Shown here: piece after piece, positions 49,871-59,304 of the stretch
Position numbering within the stretch: position 1 is the stretch's first letter
Layout: every line of letters starts with the position of its first letter
Source: Kangiellaceae bacterium
GTDB lineage: Bacteria > Pseudomonadota > Gammaproteobacteria > Enterobacterales > Kangiellaceae
Length of the DNA: 64,000 nt
NCBI GenBank assembly: GCA_026196875.1
Contig: JAPHTP010000019.1
Span: 1 to 64,000, forward strand
Direction: 5' to 3'
The notes under the pieces: generated by a model
What the model saw: only the letters and a program-made list of their open reading frames with translations
The model's database searches: none
What the model was told of the DNA's origin: nothing
Position numbers and translations under genes: made by a program

Positions 49871-52198
49871 ATGAAAAAAGTACTAATTTCTGCGGCTATT
49901 TCAGCTGCACTTTGGGGTAATCCTGTTTCAGCACAAATTGTAGAAGGCGAGGTTAAGGGAGCTGACGGAAATGTTCTTTCGAAAGTCGTCCTCAAAGTTA
50001 AAGGGCACGGAATTCAAACCACAACGGATGAAAACGGCATGTTCAAATTGGACCTGGAGCCGGGAAGATATGTTCTGGATGTTAAGGGAGGGAGCGATGC
50101 CCATTTCCACCAAGAAATTGTAGTGTCGGAGGCAAAGTCTGGTCAGAAATTGACTATAACTCTGCAAGATGAGCCCGGCCATAAACTGATCATACGCGCG
50201 AATCCGCTCGACCACACTGCATTGAATATGGCTACACCAACGATATTAATGTCCGGCGAAGAATTAATGTTAAAACGCTCAAGTACACTCGGAGAAATTC
50301 TACAGTTTGAGCCTGGTTTGAGTATGTCTTCATTTGGTCCTGCTGTGGCAAGACCGGTTATTCGTGGTCTTGGTGGTAGCAGAGTTCAAATCGCCAATAA
50401 CCAAATGATTGTCCAAGATGCCTCTACAACCAGTGCTGACCATGATGTTGGCGTTGAGCCACTTTTAGCCGAGCAAATTGAAGTGGTTAAAGGTCCTGCG
50501 ACCATGCTTTATGGAAGTGGTGCGATTGGCGGAATTGTTAATGTGACCGATAAAAAAATCAATGCTGACCAATTAGACGGTGTATCTGGTGGTATTGAAA
50601 TGCGTCTTGGTGACGGTGCAACCGGAGAGCAATCTATGGTGTTTGCTTTGGATGCGGGAAATGGCGACTGGAATTTTCATTTGGACGGTTTTGATTCGCA
50701 AACTGATGATTTGGAGATCCCAGGTTCTGCTGAATCTGAAAGGCTTCATGAGCTTCATGAAGAGGAAGAAGAACACGAAGGGGAAGAGCACGAGGAACAT
50801 GAAGAAGAAGGTGTGTTAGAGAACAGCTCTGTTGAAAATAAGGGCGGTAGTATTGGATTGACTTCCATTGGTGAATGGGGACATTTTGGTGCTGCCGTAA
50901 GTTTCACTGATAAGTTCTACGGCGTTCCAGGACACGCACACCATGAAGAAGAACTTGAAGGCGAAGGAGAAGAAGCGCACGAAGAACACCATGAAGCGGG
51001 CGTGTTTATCGATATGGAACAAACTCGATATGATCTTCAAGCGCAATTTAATCTTTCGGACAAATTTGATCATTGGTTTGTTGGTTACTCGCGTACAGAT
51101 TATGAGCACATGGAATTAGAAGGTGACGAAATTGGTACTCATTTTGACAACCAGGCTTGGGAATTTAAATCATATGTTAAGCACAACCAATGGAATGGAT
51201 GGCGAGGTGTTTGGGGAACTCAAGTAACAAAGAGAACCTTTATTGCCCTCGGAGAGGAAGCTTTTGTTCCACCATCACAAACTAAAAACAACGCAATTTT
51301 CTTGTTAGAAGAAAAAGAGTATGGTGATTTTAAATGGGAATTGGGTTTACGTTGGGAAGACCAAAAAATTGAAGCAGATGGTTACGCTGATTTGGACACT
51401 CATGGCGTAAGTTTCTCTTCTGGCCTTATCTACAGCTTAGAAAAGCATAATAAAATTGCTTTCAATTTCTCTCGAGCGGTGAGGTTCGCTAGTGTAGAAG
51501 AGTTGTACTCCGATGGCCCTCACATTGCAACGCGCTCTTTTGAAATTGGAAACCGGGATCTAGATAAAGAAACTTCAAATAACTTTGACGTCTCCTATCG
51601 ATTTGAAGTCGAAAAATTAAGAGGTGAGGTCAATCTTTACTGGAATAAATTTAACGATTATATCTATGGCGAAGTCGTTGCATCTGATAATGCCTGCGTC
51701 TCGACTGAAGCCGCAGAAGAAGCTGAGCATGATGAACTTCAGTTAGTTTGCTACCAGCAACAAGATGCGGACTTTAAAGGACTAGAGTTTCAATTGGATT
51801 ATGAACTTGGTAGTGTCAGCGGTCACGACTTTACTTTAGGATTTGTTGCGGATTATATCAAAGCAGAGTTGGATGATGGGGGGGACGTTCCTCGTATTCC
51901 ACCTATGAAATACGGTCTGGTGTTAAATCACGAAATGAATGGTTTCTCTTCACAGCTGAGCTGGATGAGTTTCGACGACCAAGACAAAATTGGTGCGGGA
52001 GAACTGGAAACTGACGGATTTGATATGCTGGATCTTGAGTTGGTTTACAACACTAGCTTTGGCGAAGATGATTTGGTTGTATTCTTGAAAGGTAAAAACC
52101 TTTTGGATGAAGAAGCGAGAGATCATACTTCTTTCCTAAAAGATCTGGCACCTAGAGCTGGAAAGAACTTCGTACTAGGCGCTAGATATACCTTTTAA
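49871..52198 (+). CDS. TonB-dependent receptor with His/Glu-rich loops, ZnuD-like
   Basis: A 775-residue outer-membrane receptor. After the signal peptide comes a carboxypeptidase-regulatory-like domain (EGEVKGADGNVLSKVVLKVKG). A plug follows (TLGEILQFEPGLSMSSFGPAVARPVIRGLGGSRVQIANNQMIVQDAS), then a 22-strand-type barrel ending ...NFVLGARYTF. Two extracellular loops are packed with His and Glu (HELHEEEEEHEGEEHEEHEEE and HAHHEEELEGEGEEAHEEHHE), as in the zinc receptor ZnuD. Uptake of zinc or a similar metal is a sound family-based guess, but no Zur site was found. A terminator follows. Confidence 0.9.
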   Translation: MKKVLISAAISAALWGNPVSAQIVEGEVKGADGNVLSKVVLKVKGHGIQTTTDENGMFKLDLEPGRYVLDVKGGSDAHFHQEIVVSEAKSGQKLTITLQDEPGHKLIIRANPLDHTALNMATPTILMSGEELMLKRSSTLGEILQFEPGLSMSSFGPAVARPVIRGLGGSRVQIANNQMIVQDASTTSADHDVGVEPLLAEQIEVVKGPATMLYGSGAIGGIVNVTDKKINADQLDGVSGGIEMRLGDGATGEQSMVFALDAGNGDWNFHLDGFDSQTDDLEIPGSAESERLHELHEEEEEHEGEEHEEHEEEGVLENSSVENKGGSIGLTSIGEWGHFGAAVSFTDKFYGVPGHAHHEEELEGEGEEAHEEHHEAGVFIDMEQTRYDLQAQFNLSDKFDHWFVGYSRTDYEHMELEGDEIGTHFDNQAWEFKSYVKHNQWNGWRGVWGTQVTKRTFIALGEEAFVPPSQTKNNAIFLLEEKEYGDFKWELGLRWEDQKIEADGYADLDTHGVSFSSGLIYSLEKHNKIAFNFSRAVRFASVEELYSDGPHIATRSFEIGNRDLDKETSNNFDVSYRFEVEKLRGEVNLYWNKFNDYIYGEVVASDNACVSTEAAEEAEHDELQLVCYQQQDADFKGLEFQLDYELGSVSGHDFTLGFVADYIKAELDDGGDVPRIPPMKYGLVLNHEMNGFSSQLSWMSFDDQDKIGAGELETDGFDMLDLELVYNTSFGEDDLVVFLKGKNLLDEEARDHTSFLKDLAPRAGKNFVLGARYTF

Positions 52199-52274
52199 TT
52201 TTGAGAACTAAATTTAAGGTTAATACAAGGGTATTGACCTACGTGAATTCTCATTGATTAAAGTGTTACCAGAA

Positions 52275-52308
52275 AGTCACTTACCCTGCAATGGTGAGTG
52301 GCTTTTTT
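52275..52308 (+). terminator. Intrinsic terminator after the TonB receptor gene
   Basis: AGTCACTTACC at 52275-52285 pairs with GGTGAGTGGCT at 52293-52303 (two G-T pairs), followed by TTTTTT. It lies just before the convergent ttcA end. Confidence 0.8.
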
Positions 52309-52310
52309 GT

Positions 52311-53234
52311 TTATACGCTTTTAAAAAGTATATCACTTTTTATGGTGTTAGTTTGTCGTTCGGGAATGATTTCGGGTTCGTCAAAAAGTGTTTCTGCATC
52401 TATTTTTAACTGCATTTCATTGGTTAAGTCAGCAAATGGAAATAACTCTCGATCAAGCAAGTGAGATGGTGCTACATTGCTGATAGAGCGGAAAATATTT
52501 TCGATTCGACCCGGAAACTGTTTTTCCCACACTTTTAACATTTGTTTAATTTGTTTACGTTGAAGGTTTTCTTGGGAGCCGCAAAGGTTACACGGAATAA
52601 TTGGGAATTGTTTTAACTCCGCGTACTTTTCTAAGTCTGATTCCTTGCAGTAAGCCATCGGTCGAATTACGGTGTTCTTACCATCATCACTCAGTAGTTT
52701 AGCTGGCATAGATTTAATTTTGCCGCCGAAAAACATATTTAAGAAAAGTGTCTCGATGATATCTTCACGGTGATGGCCTAAGGCTATTTTTGTGACTTTA
52801 TTTGCCTGAGCCCAAGAGTAAATAATTCCGCGTCTGAGCCTAGAACAAAGTGAGCAAGTTGTTTTGCCTTCCGGGATTTTATCTCGCACGATACTGTAGG
52901 TATCTTCTTCAATGATATGGTAGTCAACGCCTATGCTAGCCAAATAATCAGGCAATACGTCTTCAGGAAAGCCAGGTTGTTTTTGATCCAAATTTACTGC
53001 AACAATTTCAAATTGAATTGGGGCGCTTTTTTGCAAGTTAAGCAAAATATTCAGCATACCATAGCTGTCTTTTCCACCAGAAAGACACACCATTACCTTA
53101 TCGCCATCTTCGATCATTTTAAAATCATCAATAGCCCGACCAACATTACGTCTGAGTCGTTTCTGTAACTTATTGAGTTCTAACTTTTGCTTCTTTTCAG
53201 CAGTAGTTGTGTCGATTGTGGTCGCGTTAGTCAT
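52311..53234 (-). CDS. ttcA: tRNA 2-thiocytidine biosynthesis protein TtcA
   Basis: A 307-residue tRNA-thiolating enzyme. The ATP-pyrophosphatase PP-loop SGGKDS lies at residues 52-57. Cys pairs in [11 protein letters not shown] and [15 protein letters not shown] coordinate the Fe-S cluster, and [23 protein letters not shown] is the family block. TtcA puts sulfur on C32 of certain tRNAs. Length and motifs are normal. The gene is monocistronic on the minus strand. Confidence 0.96.
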   Translation of the reverse strand: MTNATTIDTTTAEKKQKLELNKLQKRLRRNVGRAIDDFKMIEDGDKVMVCLSGGKDSYGMLNILLNLQKSAPIQFEIVAVNLDQKQPGFPEDVLPDYLASIGVDYHIIEEDTYSIVRDKIPEGKTTCSLCSRLRRGIIYSWAQANKVTKIALGHHREDIIETLFLNMFFGGKIKSMPAKLLSDDGKNTVIRPMAYCKESDLEKYAELKQFPIIPCNLCGSQENLQRKQIKQMLKVWEKQFPGRIENIFRSISNVAPSHLLDRELFPFADLTNEMQLKIDAETLFDEPEIIPERQTNTIKSDILFKSV

Positions 53235-53468
53235 TTCTGGTACTTCTAGTTAAAAAACCGTTTCGGCTTTTGAAGCCTGCTCAATTGGTGAGCGATTATA
53301 CCCGTGTGTTATCGGCAGATCACTAGGAATCTGAAGCCTGATGAGTTTAATCTGATTTTACAGGGTTTTGGGTCGAGACCGAACAAATGGACGAGTAAAG
53401 CGTTGCCAATGGATTAGTGTCAGTGTAGGGTGCTAATTAATTCCTGGACCTGACAATAAAAATACTAA

Positions 53469-54698
53469 ATGCTCAATAAAGTTTGGCTTAGTTTCTTTCT
53501 GATTTCATTTATCGCTGCACTCTATAGCTGGCTAATCCAGGGCGACTACACCATATTTAACTCCATCGTCGATAGCATTTTTAAGATGTCTCAGTTAAGC
53601 GTAGAAATAGCTATTGGTTTGGTTGGGGTTCTAGCTTTTTGGTGTGGAATGTTAAAGCTGGCAGAGAAAGGCGGGTTGGCTAACGGTTTGGCTTGGTTAC
53701 TAAGTCCATTATTTAGCAAGTTGATGCCTCAAGTACCTAAAGGCCATCCTTCGTTAGGTTTTGTAACCATGAATATGGCATCAAATATGTTGGGCCTTGA
53801 TAATGCGGCGACTCCCGTCGGCCTAAAAGCTATGCAAAGCTTGCAGGAGTTAAATCGCGACAAAGAAGTAGCAAGCAACGCTCAAATACTGTTTTTGGTG
53901 TTAAACACGTCTTCGGTAACTATTTTTCCTGTCACTATATTGATGTATCGACTCCAACAAGGTGCAGCTTCTCCTGCAGAAATCTTTTTACCGGTTCTTC
54001 TTGCGACTTTCTTCTCTACCATAGCTGGACTCCTTTCAGTTGCGCTGATGCAGAAAATCAATTTGTTTAACCGAGTGCTGTTTAGCTATTTCACGGCAGC
54101 ATTGATTTCTATCGGCGGTTTACTTTACTGGTTGAGCAGTTTTCCAGCAGAGAAAATGGCTGACATATCAGCCGCCGTAGGAAATGGTTTACTATTTAGT
54201 GCGATCATCGCAATTTTACTCGTTGCTTATCTTAAAAAGATTTCCGTTTACGAGGGATTTGTAGAGGGGGCCAAAGAAGGTTTCGAGATAGCGATAAAGA
54301 TTATTCCTTATATGGTGGCAATGTTAGTTGCAATTGGCGTGTTGCGCGCTTCAGGCGTATTGCAAAAGATTGTAGACGGCATCAGTTGGTTGGTAACGTC
54401 TGTTGGTCTCGACAACCGCTTTGTAGAAGCTCTACCCACCGCAATAATGAGGCCCTTCAGTGCGAGTGGCTCGAGGGCCATGATGTTAGAAACGATGAGT
54501 ACCCATGGGGTTGATTCTTTTGCTGCTAAATTAGCTTCGGTGCTGCAAGGTAGTACCGAAACCACGTTTTATGTTTTGACTGTATATTTTGGTGCGGTGG
54601 GCATTAAAAAGGTCCGTCATGCAATTGGCTGTGGCCTTTTTGCCGACTTATGCGGAATTATTGCCGCGATCCTATTTAGTTATTGGTTTTTTGTTTAA
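53469..54698 (+). CDS. SpmA/SpmB-like fused nucleoside-recognition membrane protein
   Basis: A 409-residue polytopic membrane protein with two related halves. The first has a GVLAFWCGMLKLAEKGGLANGLAWLLSPLFSKLMPQVPKGHPSLGFVTMNMASNMLGLDNAATPVGLKAM block (SpmA type). The second has GAKEGFEIAIKIIPYMVAMLVAIGVLRASGVLQ and ALPTAIMRPFSASGSRAMMLETM...GSTETTFYVLTVYFG (SpmB type). This is the fused form of the paired spore maturation/YjiG-YjiH type proteins, found in many non-sporulating proteobacteria. The substrate and role are unknown. The start has no strong ribosome site. Confidence 0.87.
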   Translation: MLNKVWLSFFLISFIAALYSWLIQGDYTIFNSIVDSIFKMSQLSVEIAIGLVGVLAFWCGMLKLAEKGGLANGLAWLLSPLFSKLMPQVPKGHPSLGFVTMNMASNMLGLDNAATPVGLKAMQSLQELNRDKEVASNAQILFLVLNTSSVTIFPVTILMYRLQQGAASPAEIFLPVLLATFFSTIAGLLSVALMQKINLFNRVLFSYFTAALISIGGLLYWLSSFPAEKMADISAAVGNGLLFSAIIAILLVAYLKKISVYEGFVEGAKEGFEIAIKIIPYMVAMLVAIGVLRASGVLQKIVDGISWLVTSVGLDNRFVEALPTAIMRPFSASGSRAMMLETMSTHGVDSFAAKLASVLQGSTETTFYVLTVYFGAVGIKKVRHAIGCGLFADLCGIIAAILFSYWFFV

Positions 54699-55355
54699 AT
54701 TCTCCCTGGCTTGATAAGCCTCGCCGGATTTTTAAATTTGGTACAGCTTTTGGAGTATTAGATTTATGGGCAAGGGTAGACTAGTAGAACGAAGAAATTG
54801 TCCTTCTAAATGAACATAAATGATTAATGCTGAGCGCGTTATAAAATAGTATTAGATAGTGAAATTTGGTCCTGATTTTGCACTGAAGCTTAATGCGTTT
54901 TTATCAATCAAAACCCAATTTAATGGTCTAAAATTAGCCATGTAAGTGAGTACTTTACGCTACAACAGCTATAAATAGCGATAGTGGCCAAAAAGCAGTA
55001 ATAATTTCGTCATATAGAACAGCACAGAAGTCGGCTGTCAACAAAAATCCACAGAAAAATTCTCACCTACTTGTTGCGCTCTGCACAAAAAAAATACAGC
55101 GTCGGTAACTTGCTGATTTTGTTAAACAATATGGTAAGCTATTGATTTATAAGGGTAATATGTTTGCTGTATAAAATATGACCAATTTATAACAGGCTAA
55201 GAAAAAACGCGGCACGGGGGGAGTTTTATTATTCTTTTCCCCAAAGTTATCCACAGATTCTGTGGACTAAATTTTTAAGGCTTTATTTCATTAAAGTGAC
55301 CGCTTTTTGTCCACTTTATTTCATTAATATCTCAATTTTTACAGCGAAAATGGGA
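54699..55355. other. 657-base gap between convergent genes, with DnaA-box-like palindrome
   Basis: An AT-rich stretch without a convincing gene. It holds a perfect DnaA box, TTATCCACA at 55247-55255, forming part of the inverted repeat TCCACAG/CTGTGGA (55250-55266), plus a GGGGA/TCCCC-type inverted repeat from about 55215 to 55242. No tRNA-like fold was noticed. A small RNA gene is possible but not shown. Confidence 0.4.
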
Positions 55356-55949
55356 TTACTCTGCTTTAGTGGCAGAAGAGACGGTGTAGGCCTTACCTTG
55401 TTTGTCTTTTTTATAGTTACCGAACACTTCATTAAAAGTGCGTTTACAGAAATGTCTTAGACCATTTACCGTAACAACGACAAACTTACCCCCGGGTTTT
55501 AAATGATGGTAAGCATCGTACAAAAATAGGTATAACATCTCGTTTCCGACTTTAGCCGGGATATTGGAGACAATTAGATCGAACTTTTCTTCATTGAGGG
55601 TAGAAAGACCATTACTGAGCTGTGCAACGGCGTTCTCAACCTTGTTCTTCATAATATTGGTCTGAGCGTGCTCAATGGCGACAAAGTCTTTATCAACCAT
55701 AATTACTTTGCCGGTTTGGCTTTTTCTTGCCATCCAGATACCAATTGGTCCATAACCACAGCCAAGATCCAAGCAATCAAATCCTTGTTCGACTTGCAGA
55801 TATTTAAGCAATAGCCGAGTACCCTCGTCAATTTCTCTTGGAGAAAAAACGCCGAAGCTTGTTTCAAACACTAGGTTTTCACCCTGTAAGTTAGTTTGAA
55901 TGGAAAGTGGTTGTCTGATTTTAGCCGCTTCAGCGATAGGGGATGGCAT
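55356..55949 (-). CDS. RsmC-like class I methyltransferase
   Basis: A 197-residue SAM-dependent methyltransferase of the small MTS/RsmC (YbxB) type. The SAM-binding motif is LDLGCGYGPIGIWMA. Motif II is VIMVDKDFVAIEHAQTNI. The catalytic motif is VSNIPAKVGNE in place of the usual NPP(F/Y) form. The C-terminus has LKPGGKFVVVTVNGL. Likely target is a guanine N2 in 16S rRNA by similarity to RsmC, but the altered motif leaves this open. Its start is preceded by the divergent DUF1820 gene. Confidence 0.82.
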   Translation of the reverse strand: MPSPIAEAAKIRQPLSIQTNLQGENLVFETSFGVFSPREIDEGTRLLLKYLQVEQGFDCLDLGCGYGPIGIWMARKSQTGKVIMVDKDFVAIEHAQTNIMKNKVENAVAQLSNGLSTLNEEKFDLIVSNIPAKVGNEMLYLFLYDAYHHLKPGGKFVVVTVNGLRHFCKRTFNEVFGNYKKDKQGKAYTVSSATKAE

Positions 55950-56063
55950 TGGATATCACTCATTTATGTCTTGTTTGAAGCGCGCAATTATATGATAAAA
56001 TGCGCGCCCTAAGTAAATTAAAAATAGTGGTCTCGTAGTAAACAGACCTAAATGAGGTTGACC

Positions 56064-56390
56064 GTGGATAAAAAAGAACCTTTGTTTCGGGTAGTATTTG
56101 TGAACAATGGTAAAACTTACGAAGTTTATGCTAAAAGTGTTCATCAGGGCCATTTGTACGGGTTCGTAGAAATTGAAGGTCTATTATTTAATGAGCGCTC
56201 GGGGTTAGTTGTTGATCCAGGGGAAGAAAAGCTCAAAGCAGAATTTGATGGCGTTAGTCGAACAAATATACCTATGCATGCGGTTATTCGAATTGATGAA
56301 GTTGAGAAGCAAGGAACTGCAAAAATAGGCGAGGTAAAAGGAGATGTTGTTACTGCGTTTCCCATGCCTAACCCCGACAAGACTAGTTAA
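56064..56390 (+). CDS. DUF1820 family protein
   Basis: A small protein of about 108 residues, with the DUF1820 block EPLFRVVFVNNGKTYEVYAKSVHQGHLYGFVEIEGLLFNERSGLVVDPGEEKLKAEF and ending RTNIPMHAVIRIDEVEKQGTAKI. The frame opens at an ATG at 56052 without a ribosome site. The GTG at 56064 has GAGG six bases before and is preferred. It is cytosolic and its function is not known to me. It precedes queF by 43 bases and may be cotranscribed. Confidence 0.85.
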   Translation: MDKKEPLFRVVFVNNGKTYEVYAKSVHQGHLYGFVEIEGLLFNERSGLVVDPGEEKLKAEFDGVSRTNIPMHAVIRIDEVEKQGTAKIGEVKGDVVTAFPMPNPDKTS

Positions 56391-56432
56391 TTAGGTTAAC
56401 TCATTTTTTAACTCAAGCAGAGACATATTCTG

Positions 56433-57245
56433 ATGGCCGAAAATCCTCTAGGCAAAACCACTAAATATGTAAGCCTTTATGCACCGGATCTGTTATTTCC
56501 AATCCCGCGCAGTGAAAAGCGTAAAGAGCTGGAATCTGAATTCCTTAGTTTTAAAGGCGCGGATATATGGAATGCCTTCGAGCTCAGTTGGCTAAATCAG
56601 AATGGTTTACCGCAGGTAGCAGTTGCCAAATTGGTTTTCCCAGCAGACAGTTTAAACATTGTTGAATCAAAGTCCCTGAAGCTTTATTTAAACTCCTTTA
56701 ATCAAACTAAATTTGAGAGCCCAGTAAAAGTAGAATCGACTATCGCAAAAGATCTCTCGCAGGCTTCACAGGCTAAAGTTGAAGTGAAACTTTTTAAATT
56801 GGATCAAGCGAGTGAATTTAATATCTATGGTTTAGAAGGGGAGCTAATTGATGAGCAAGATATCGAGATCTCGAACTACCAGTATTGTCCGGATGTTTTA
56901 CAAGAAGCCGTTGGAGGAGAGCTCGTTACCGAGGTTTTAGTTAGTCATTTATTAAAAAGCAATTGTTTAATTACCAGCCAGCCCGATTGGGCTTCAGTTC
57001 AGATTAAATATTCGGGTAAAAAAATAGATCGTGAGGCTTTACTTAGATATCTGGTTTCATTTCGATCGCATAACGAATTTCATGAACAGTGTGTTGAAAG
57101 GATTTTTGCGGATATTAAAAAATTCTGTCAACCAGAACGCCTTACTGTTTACGCAAGGTATACCAGAAGAGGGGGGCTAGATATTAATCCATGGCGCAGT
57201 GACGTGGAAGAAAACATGGCTAATATCCGGTTGCCAAGGCAGTAG
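56433..57245 (+). CDS. queF: NADPH-dependent preQ0 reductase QueF (type II)
   Basis: A 270-residue reductase of the long, E. coli-like class. The active Cys is residue 178 in SHLLKSNCLITSQPDWASVQIKY. Other blocks are the NADPH-binding LYLNSFNQTKF region, FRSHNEFHEQCVERIFADI and YARYTRRGGLDINPWRS. It reduces 7-cyano-7-deazaguanine to preQ1 in queuosine synthesis. Motifs and length are intact. Confidence 0.96.
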   Translation: MAENPLGKTTKYVSLYAPDLLFPIPRSEKRKELESEFLSFKGADIWNAFELSWLNQNGLPQVAVAKLVFPADSLNIVESKSLKLYLNSFNQTKFESPVKVESTIAKDLSQASQAKVEVKLFKLDQASEFNIYGLEGELIDEQDIEISNYQYCPDVLQEAVGGELVTEVLVSHLLKSNCLITSQPDWASVQIKYSGKKIDREALLRYLVSFRSHNEFHEQCVERIFADIKKFCQPERLTVYARYTRRGGLDINPWRSDVEENMANIRLPRQ

Positions 57246-57265
57246 TTTGTTCCTTTAAGTAGCCG

Positions 57266-57682
57266 TTAAGAAAGTTGTTCAACTGCAAGTTTGACAAAGT
57301 CAGCAGAGGTTACAACTCCGACTAGCTTGCCTTTTTCCTCAACGGCAATACAGCCACTACGCTTATTGAGTAGATTACGCGCAACTTCTATTACATCCGC
57401 TGACACCTCAAAAACATCTAGCGAATCTTCCATAATAGACTGAACATCCATAGATTTTTCAGTATGTTCTAACTGATCAAATCCTCTTTGATTAATTATT
57501 TTAATCGCATTTTTTAGGATGGCTTTTTGGCTGACCATGCCAATTAATCTGCCATCGTCCACAGATTTTACCGGCAGGTGGCGAATTTTCTTTTCCGCCA
57601 TAAGCATACGTGCTTTGTGGACATTTGCGTGTTGAGAAACAAACACTGGATTATGGGTCATTATCGAATCTATAGTTGGCAT
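57266..57682 (-). CDS. CBS-domain protein
   Basis: A 138-residue protein with two CBS motifs: IDSIMTHNPVFVSQHANVHKARMLMAEKKIRHLPVKSVDDGRLIGMVSQKAIL and VQSIMEDSLDVFEVSADVIEVARNLLNKRSGCIAVEEKGKLVGVVTSADFVKLAV. The frame opens at 57742, which lies inside a terminator. The ATG at 57682 is chosen. The two domains form a Bateman module that binds adenine nucleotides. With no enzyme domain attached, the partner is unknown. It is convergent with queF. Confidence 0.88.
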   Translation of the reverse strand: MPTIDSIMTHNPVFVSQHANVHKARMLMAEKKIRHLPVKSVDDGRLIGMVSQKAILKNAIKIINQRGFDQLEHTEKSMDVQSIMEDSLDVFEVSADVIEVARNLLNKRSGCIAVEEKGKLVGVVTSADFVKLAVEQLS

Positions 57683-57730
57683 AATGTAACTACCTGAATA
57701 TCTAGATAATTTTAGTATAGACCAGATATA

Positions 57731-57755
57731 AAAAACCGGCACAAAGCCGGCTTTT
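57731..57755. terminator. Bidirectional terminator between the YfcC-type and CBS genes
   Basis: AAAAA, CCGGC, a five-base loop, GCCGG, then CTTTTT. On the minus strand it ends the transporter gene that stops at 57777. It is nearly identical in sequence to the terminator at 59263. Confidence 0.85.
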
Positions 57756-57776
57756 TAGTCTAAATTAGCCGATAAA

Positions 57777-59153
57777 TCACTGGTAACCGATAAGTACCGC
57801 TATTACTAAAGAAATGCTGCCCGCCAACAGGAGTTTTAATATCAATGGCGCTATAAACTTAAACCATTTGTTATAAGGGATCCCACACATTCCAATAATC
57901 CCCATCAAGACCGCATTGGTAGGGACAATCATGTTCATAAAACCGTCTCCCATTTGGTATGCAAGCACGGCAACTTGGCGCGAAACTCCGACTATATCAG
58001 AAATTGGCGCCATGATCGGCATGGTTACATAGGCCTGTCCAGATCCTGAAGGAATGAAGAAATTTAACACGCTTTGGATAAATAACATTCCGACCGCTGA
58101 GAGTTCAGCACCTAAATGCGAAAGTGGGGTAGCTAAACCATTAACGACGGTGTGCAGAACCTGAGCATCCGAAAGAATCAGTTCGATACTACGAGCAAAG
58201 CCTATCAACAAGGCGGTTCCGGTTAGCTCTGCAGCCCCATGAGTAAAAGTCTTTGCTGCATCATCAAGCTTATGACCCGCGACAAAGGCAATCAGGATCG
58301 CCAAGAAAAAAAACATTGCCCCTAGTTCAATAAAGTACCAATGAAATTTAGCTATCCCGATAACCATTCCAATAAGTGCGATAAAAGTCAGAACTAGAAT
58401 ACTCAGCTTTCGTTTATCGAGCTTTGGATATTCCGTAACCTCGGGAGGTTGAGCTTCAGAAATGCCATATACGTAACTATTAGCAGGGTCTTGGCGAACC
58501 TTGCTGGCATATCGCCATAGATGATGAAAACCAATAATCATAAAAGGAGCAAACAGCGCCAGTCGAAATGCCCAACCTGAAGTTGGAGGAACTTCGGCGA
58601 CTCCTTGTGCAACCAAAAGCGTAAATGGATTTAATACTGCCGTCCCATAACCAATGCCATACCCGATGACCATTGAACCTACCGCAGAGATTGTATCCAT
58701 TTTGAGTGAGACACAAAGAGTGATAAGAATTAATACCAAGGGTATATATTCTTCTGCCATTCCAATTGTGGACGAGCCGAGCATAAATGCTGCGCAACTC
58801 ATAAATAGTAAAAGTGCGGGACGGTGAGAAAATCGTTTAAGAACTTTCCCTAAAACGGCATCAATAGCTCCAGTAGAACGTAATACTGCGATGGAGCCGC
58901 CGATTAAGAATAGGAAAAAGATAATTCCCTGGGCTTCGCCTAGTGCTCGAGGAATAACGGTAAACAGATTCCAAATAGGCAGGTTTATATCTTCATCGCT
59001 AACTTGATAGGTTCCAGGTACGACTGCTTTATGCCCGCTAGCACTTTCTGCCATCTCGAAGCTTCCTGAGGGAAGTATCCAGGTTAGCAGATAAGCAAAT
59101 ATCATCATAAAAAATAACAGTACAAGGGTGTGTGGTACTTTAAAGGAATTCAT
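57777..59153 (-). CDS. YfcC/DcuC-family carrier
   Basis: A transporter of about 458 residues with some 12 hydrophobic segments. The frame begins at 59192, but the ATG at 59153 follows AAGGGA and starts MNSFKVPHTLVLLFFMMIFAYLLTWILPSG, the family N-terminus. The helices carry GSSTIGMAEEYIPLVLILI, GYGIGYGTAVLNPFTLLVAQ and the duplicated SGSGQAYVTMPIMAPISDIVGVSRQVAVLAYQMGDGFMNMIVPTNAVLMG block of the YfcC/C4-dicarboxylate carrier superfamily. Substrate is uncertain (dicarboxylates, arginine or basic peptides are typical). It is monocistronic between two terminators. Confidence 0.87.
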   Translation of the reverse strand: MNSFKVPHTLVLLFFMMIFAYLLTWILPSGSFEMAESASGHKAVVPGTYQVSDEDINLPIWNLFTVIPRALGEAQGIIFFLFLIGGSIAVLRSTGAIDAVLGKVLKRFSHRPALLLFMSCAAFMLGSSTIGMAEEYIPLVLILITLCVSLKMDTISAVGSMVIGYGIGYGTAVLNPFTLLVAQGVAEVPPTSGWAFRLALFAPFMIIGFHHLWRYASKVRQDPANSYVYGISEAQPPEVTEYPKLDKRKLSILVLTFIALIGMVIGIAKFHWYFIELGAMFFFLAILIAFVAGHKLDDAAKTFTHGAAELTGTALLIGFARSIELILSDAQVLHTVVNGLATPLSHLGAELSAVGMLFIQSVLNFFIPSGSGQAYVTMPIMAPISDIVGVSRQVAVLAYQMGDGFMNMIVPTNAVLMGIIGMCGIPYNKWFKFIAPLILKLLLAGSISLVIAVLIGYQ

Positions 59154-59262
59154 TTTAGTTCCCTTAATAATTCGATTTATTATATTTGTCATCGCTCTGA
59201 GAGTTTAAATTTCAAACAATAATTTGCAAAGAGCAATAATGAAAAGAAATGGGTTTAGATTG

Positions 59263-59290
59263 AAAAAACCGGCATAAAGCCGGTTTTTTT
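59263..59290. terminator. Bidirectional terminator after the POT transporter gene
   Basis: AAAAAA, CCGGC, loop ATAAA, GCCGG, then a T-run. It lies past the stop of the peptide transporter (59305, minus strand). The stem and loop are almost the same as those of the terminator at 57731. Confidence 0.9.
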
Positions 59291-59304
59291 ACTAATTGAG
59301 AAAA

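Noticed and set aside
54699-55355. A chromosomal replication origin
   Set aside because: Only one perfect DnaA box was found, and none of the usual neighbours (dnaA, dnaN, mnmG, rpmH) is present.
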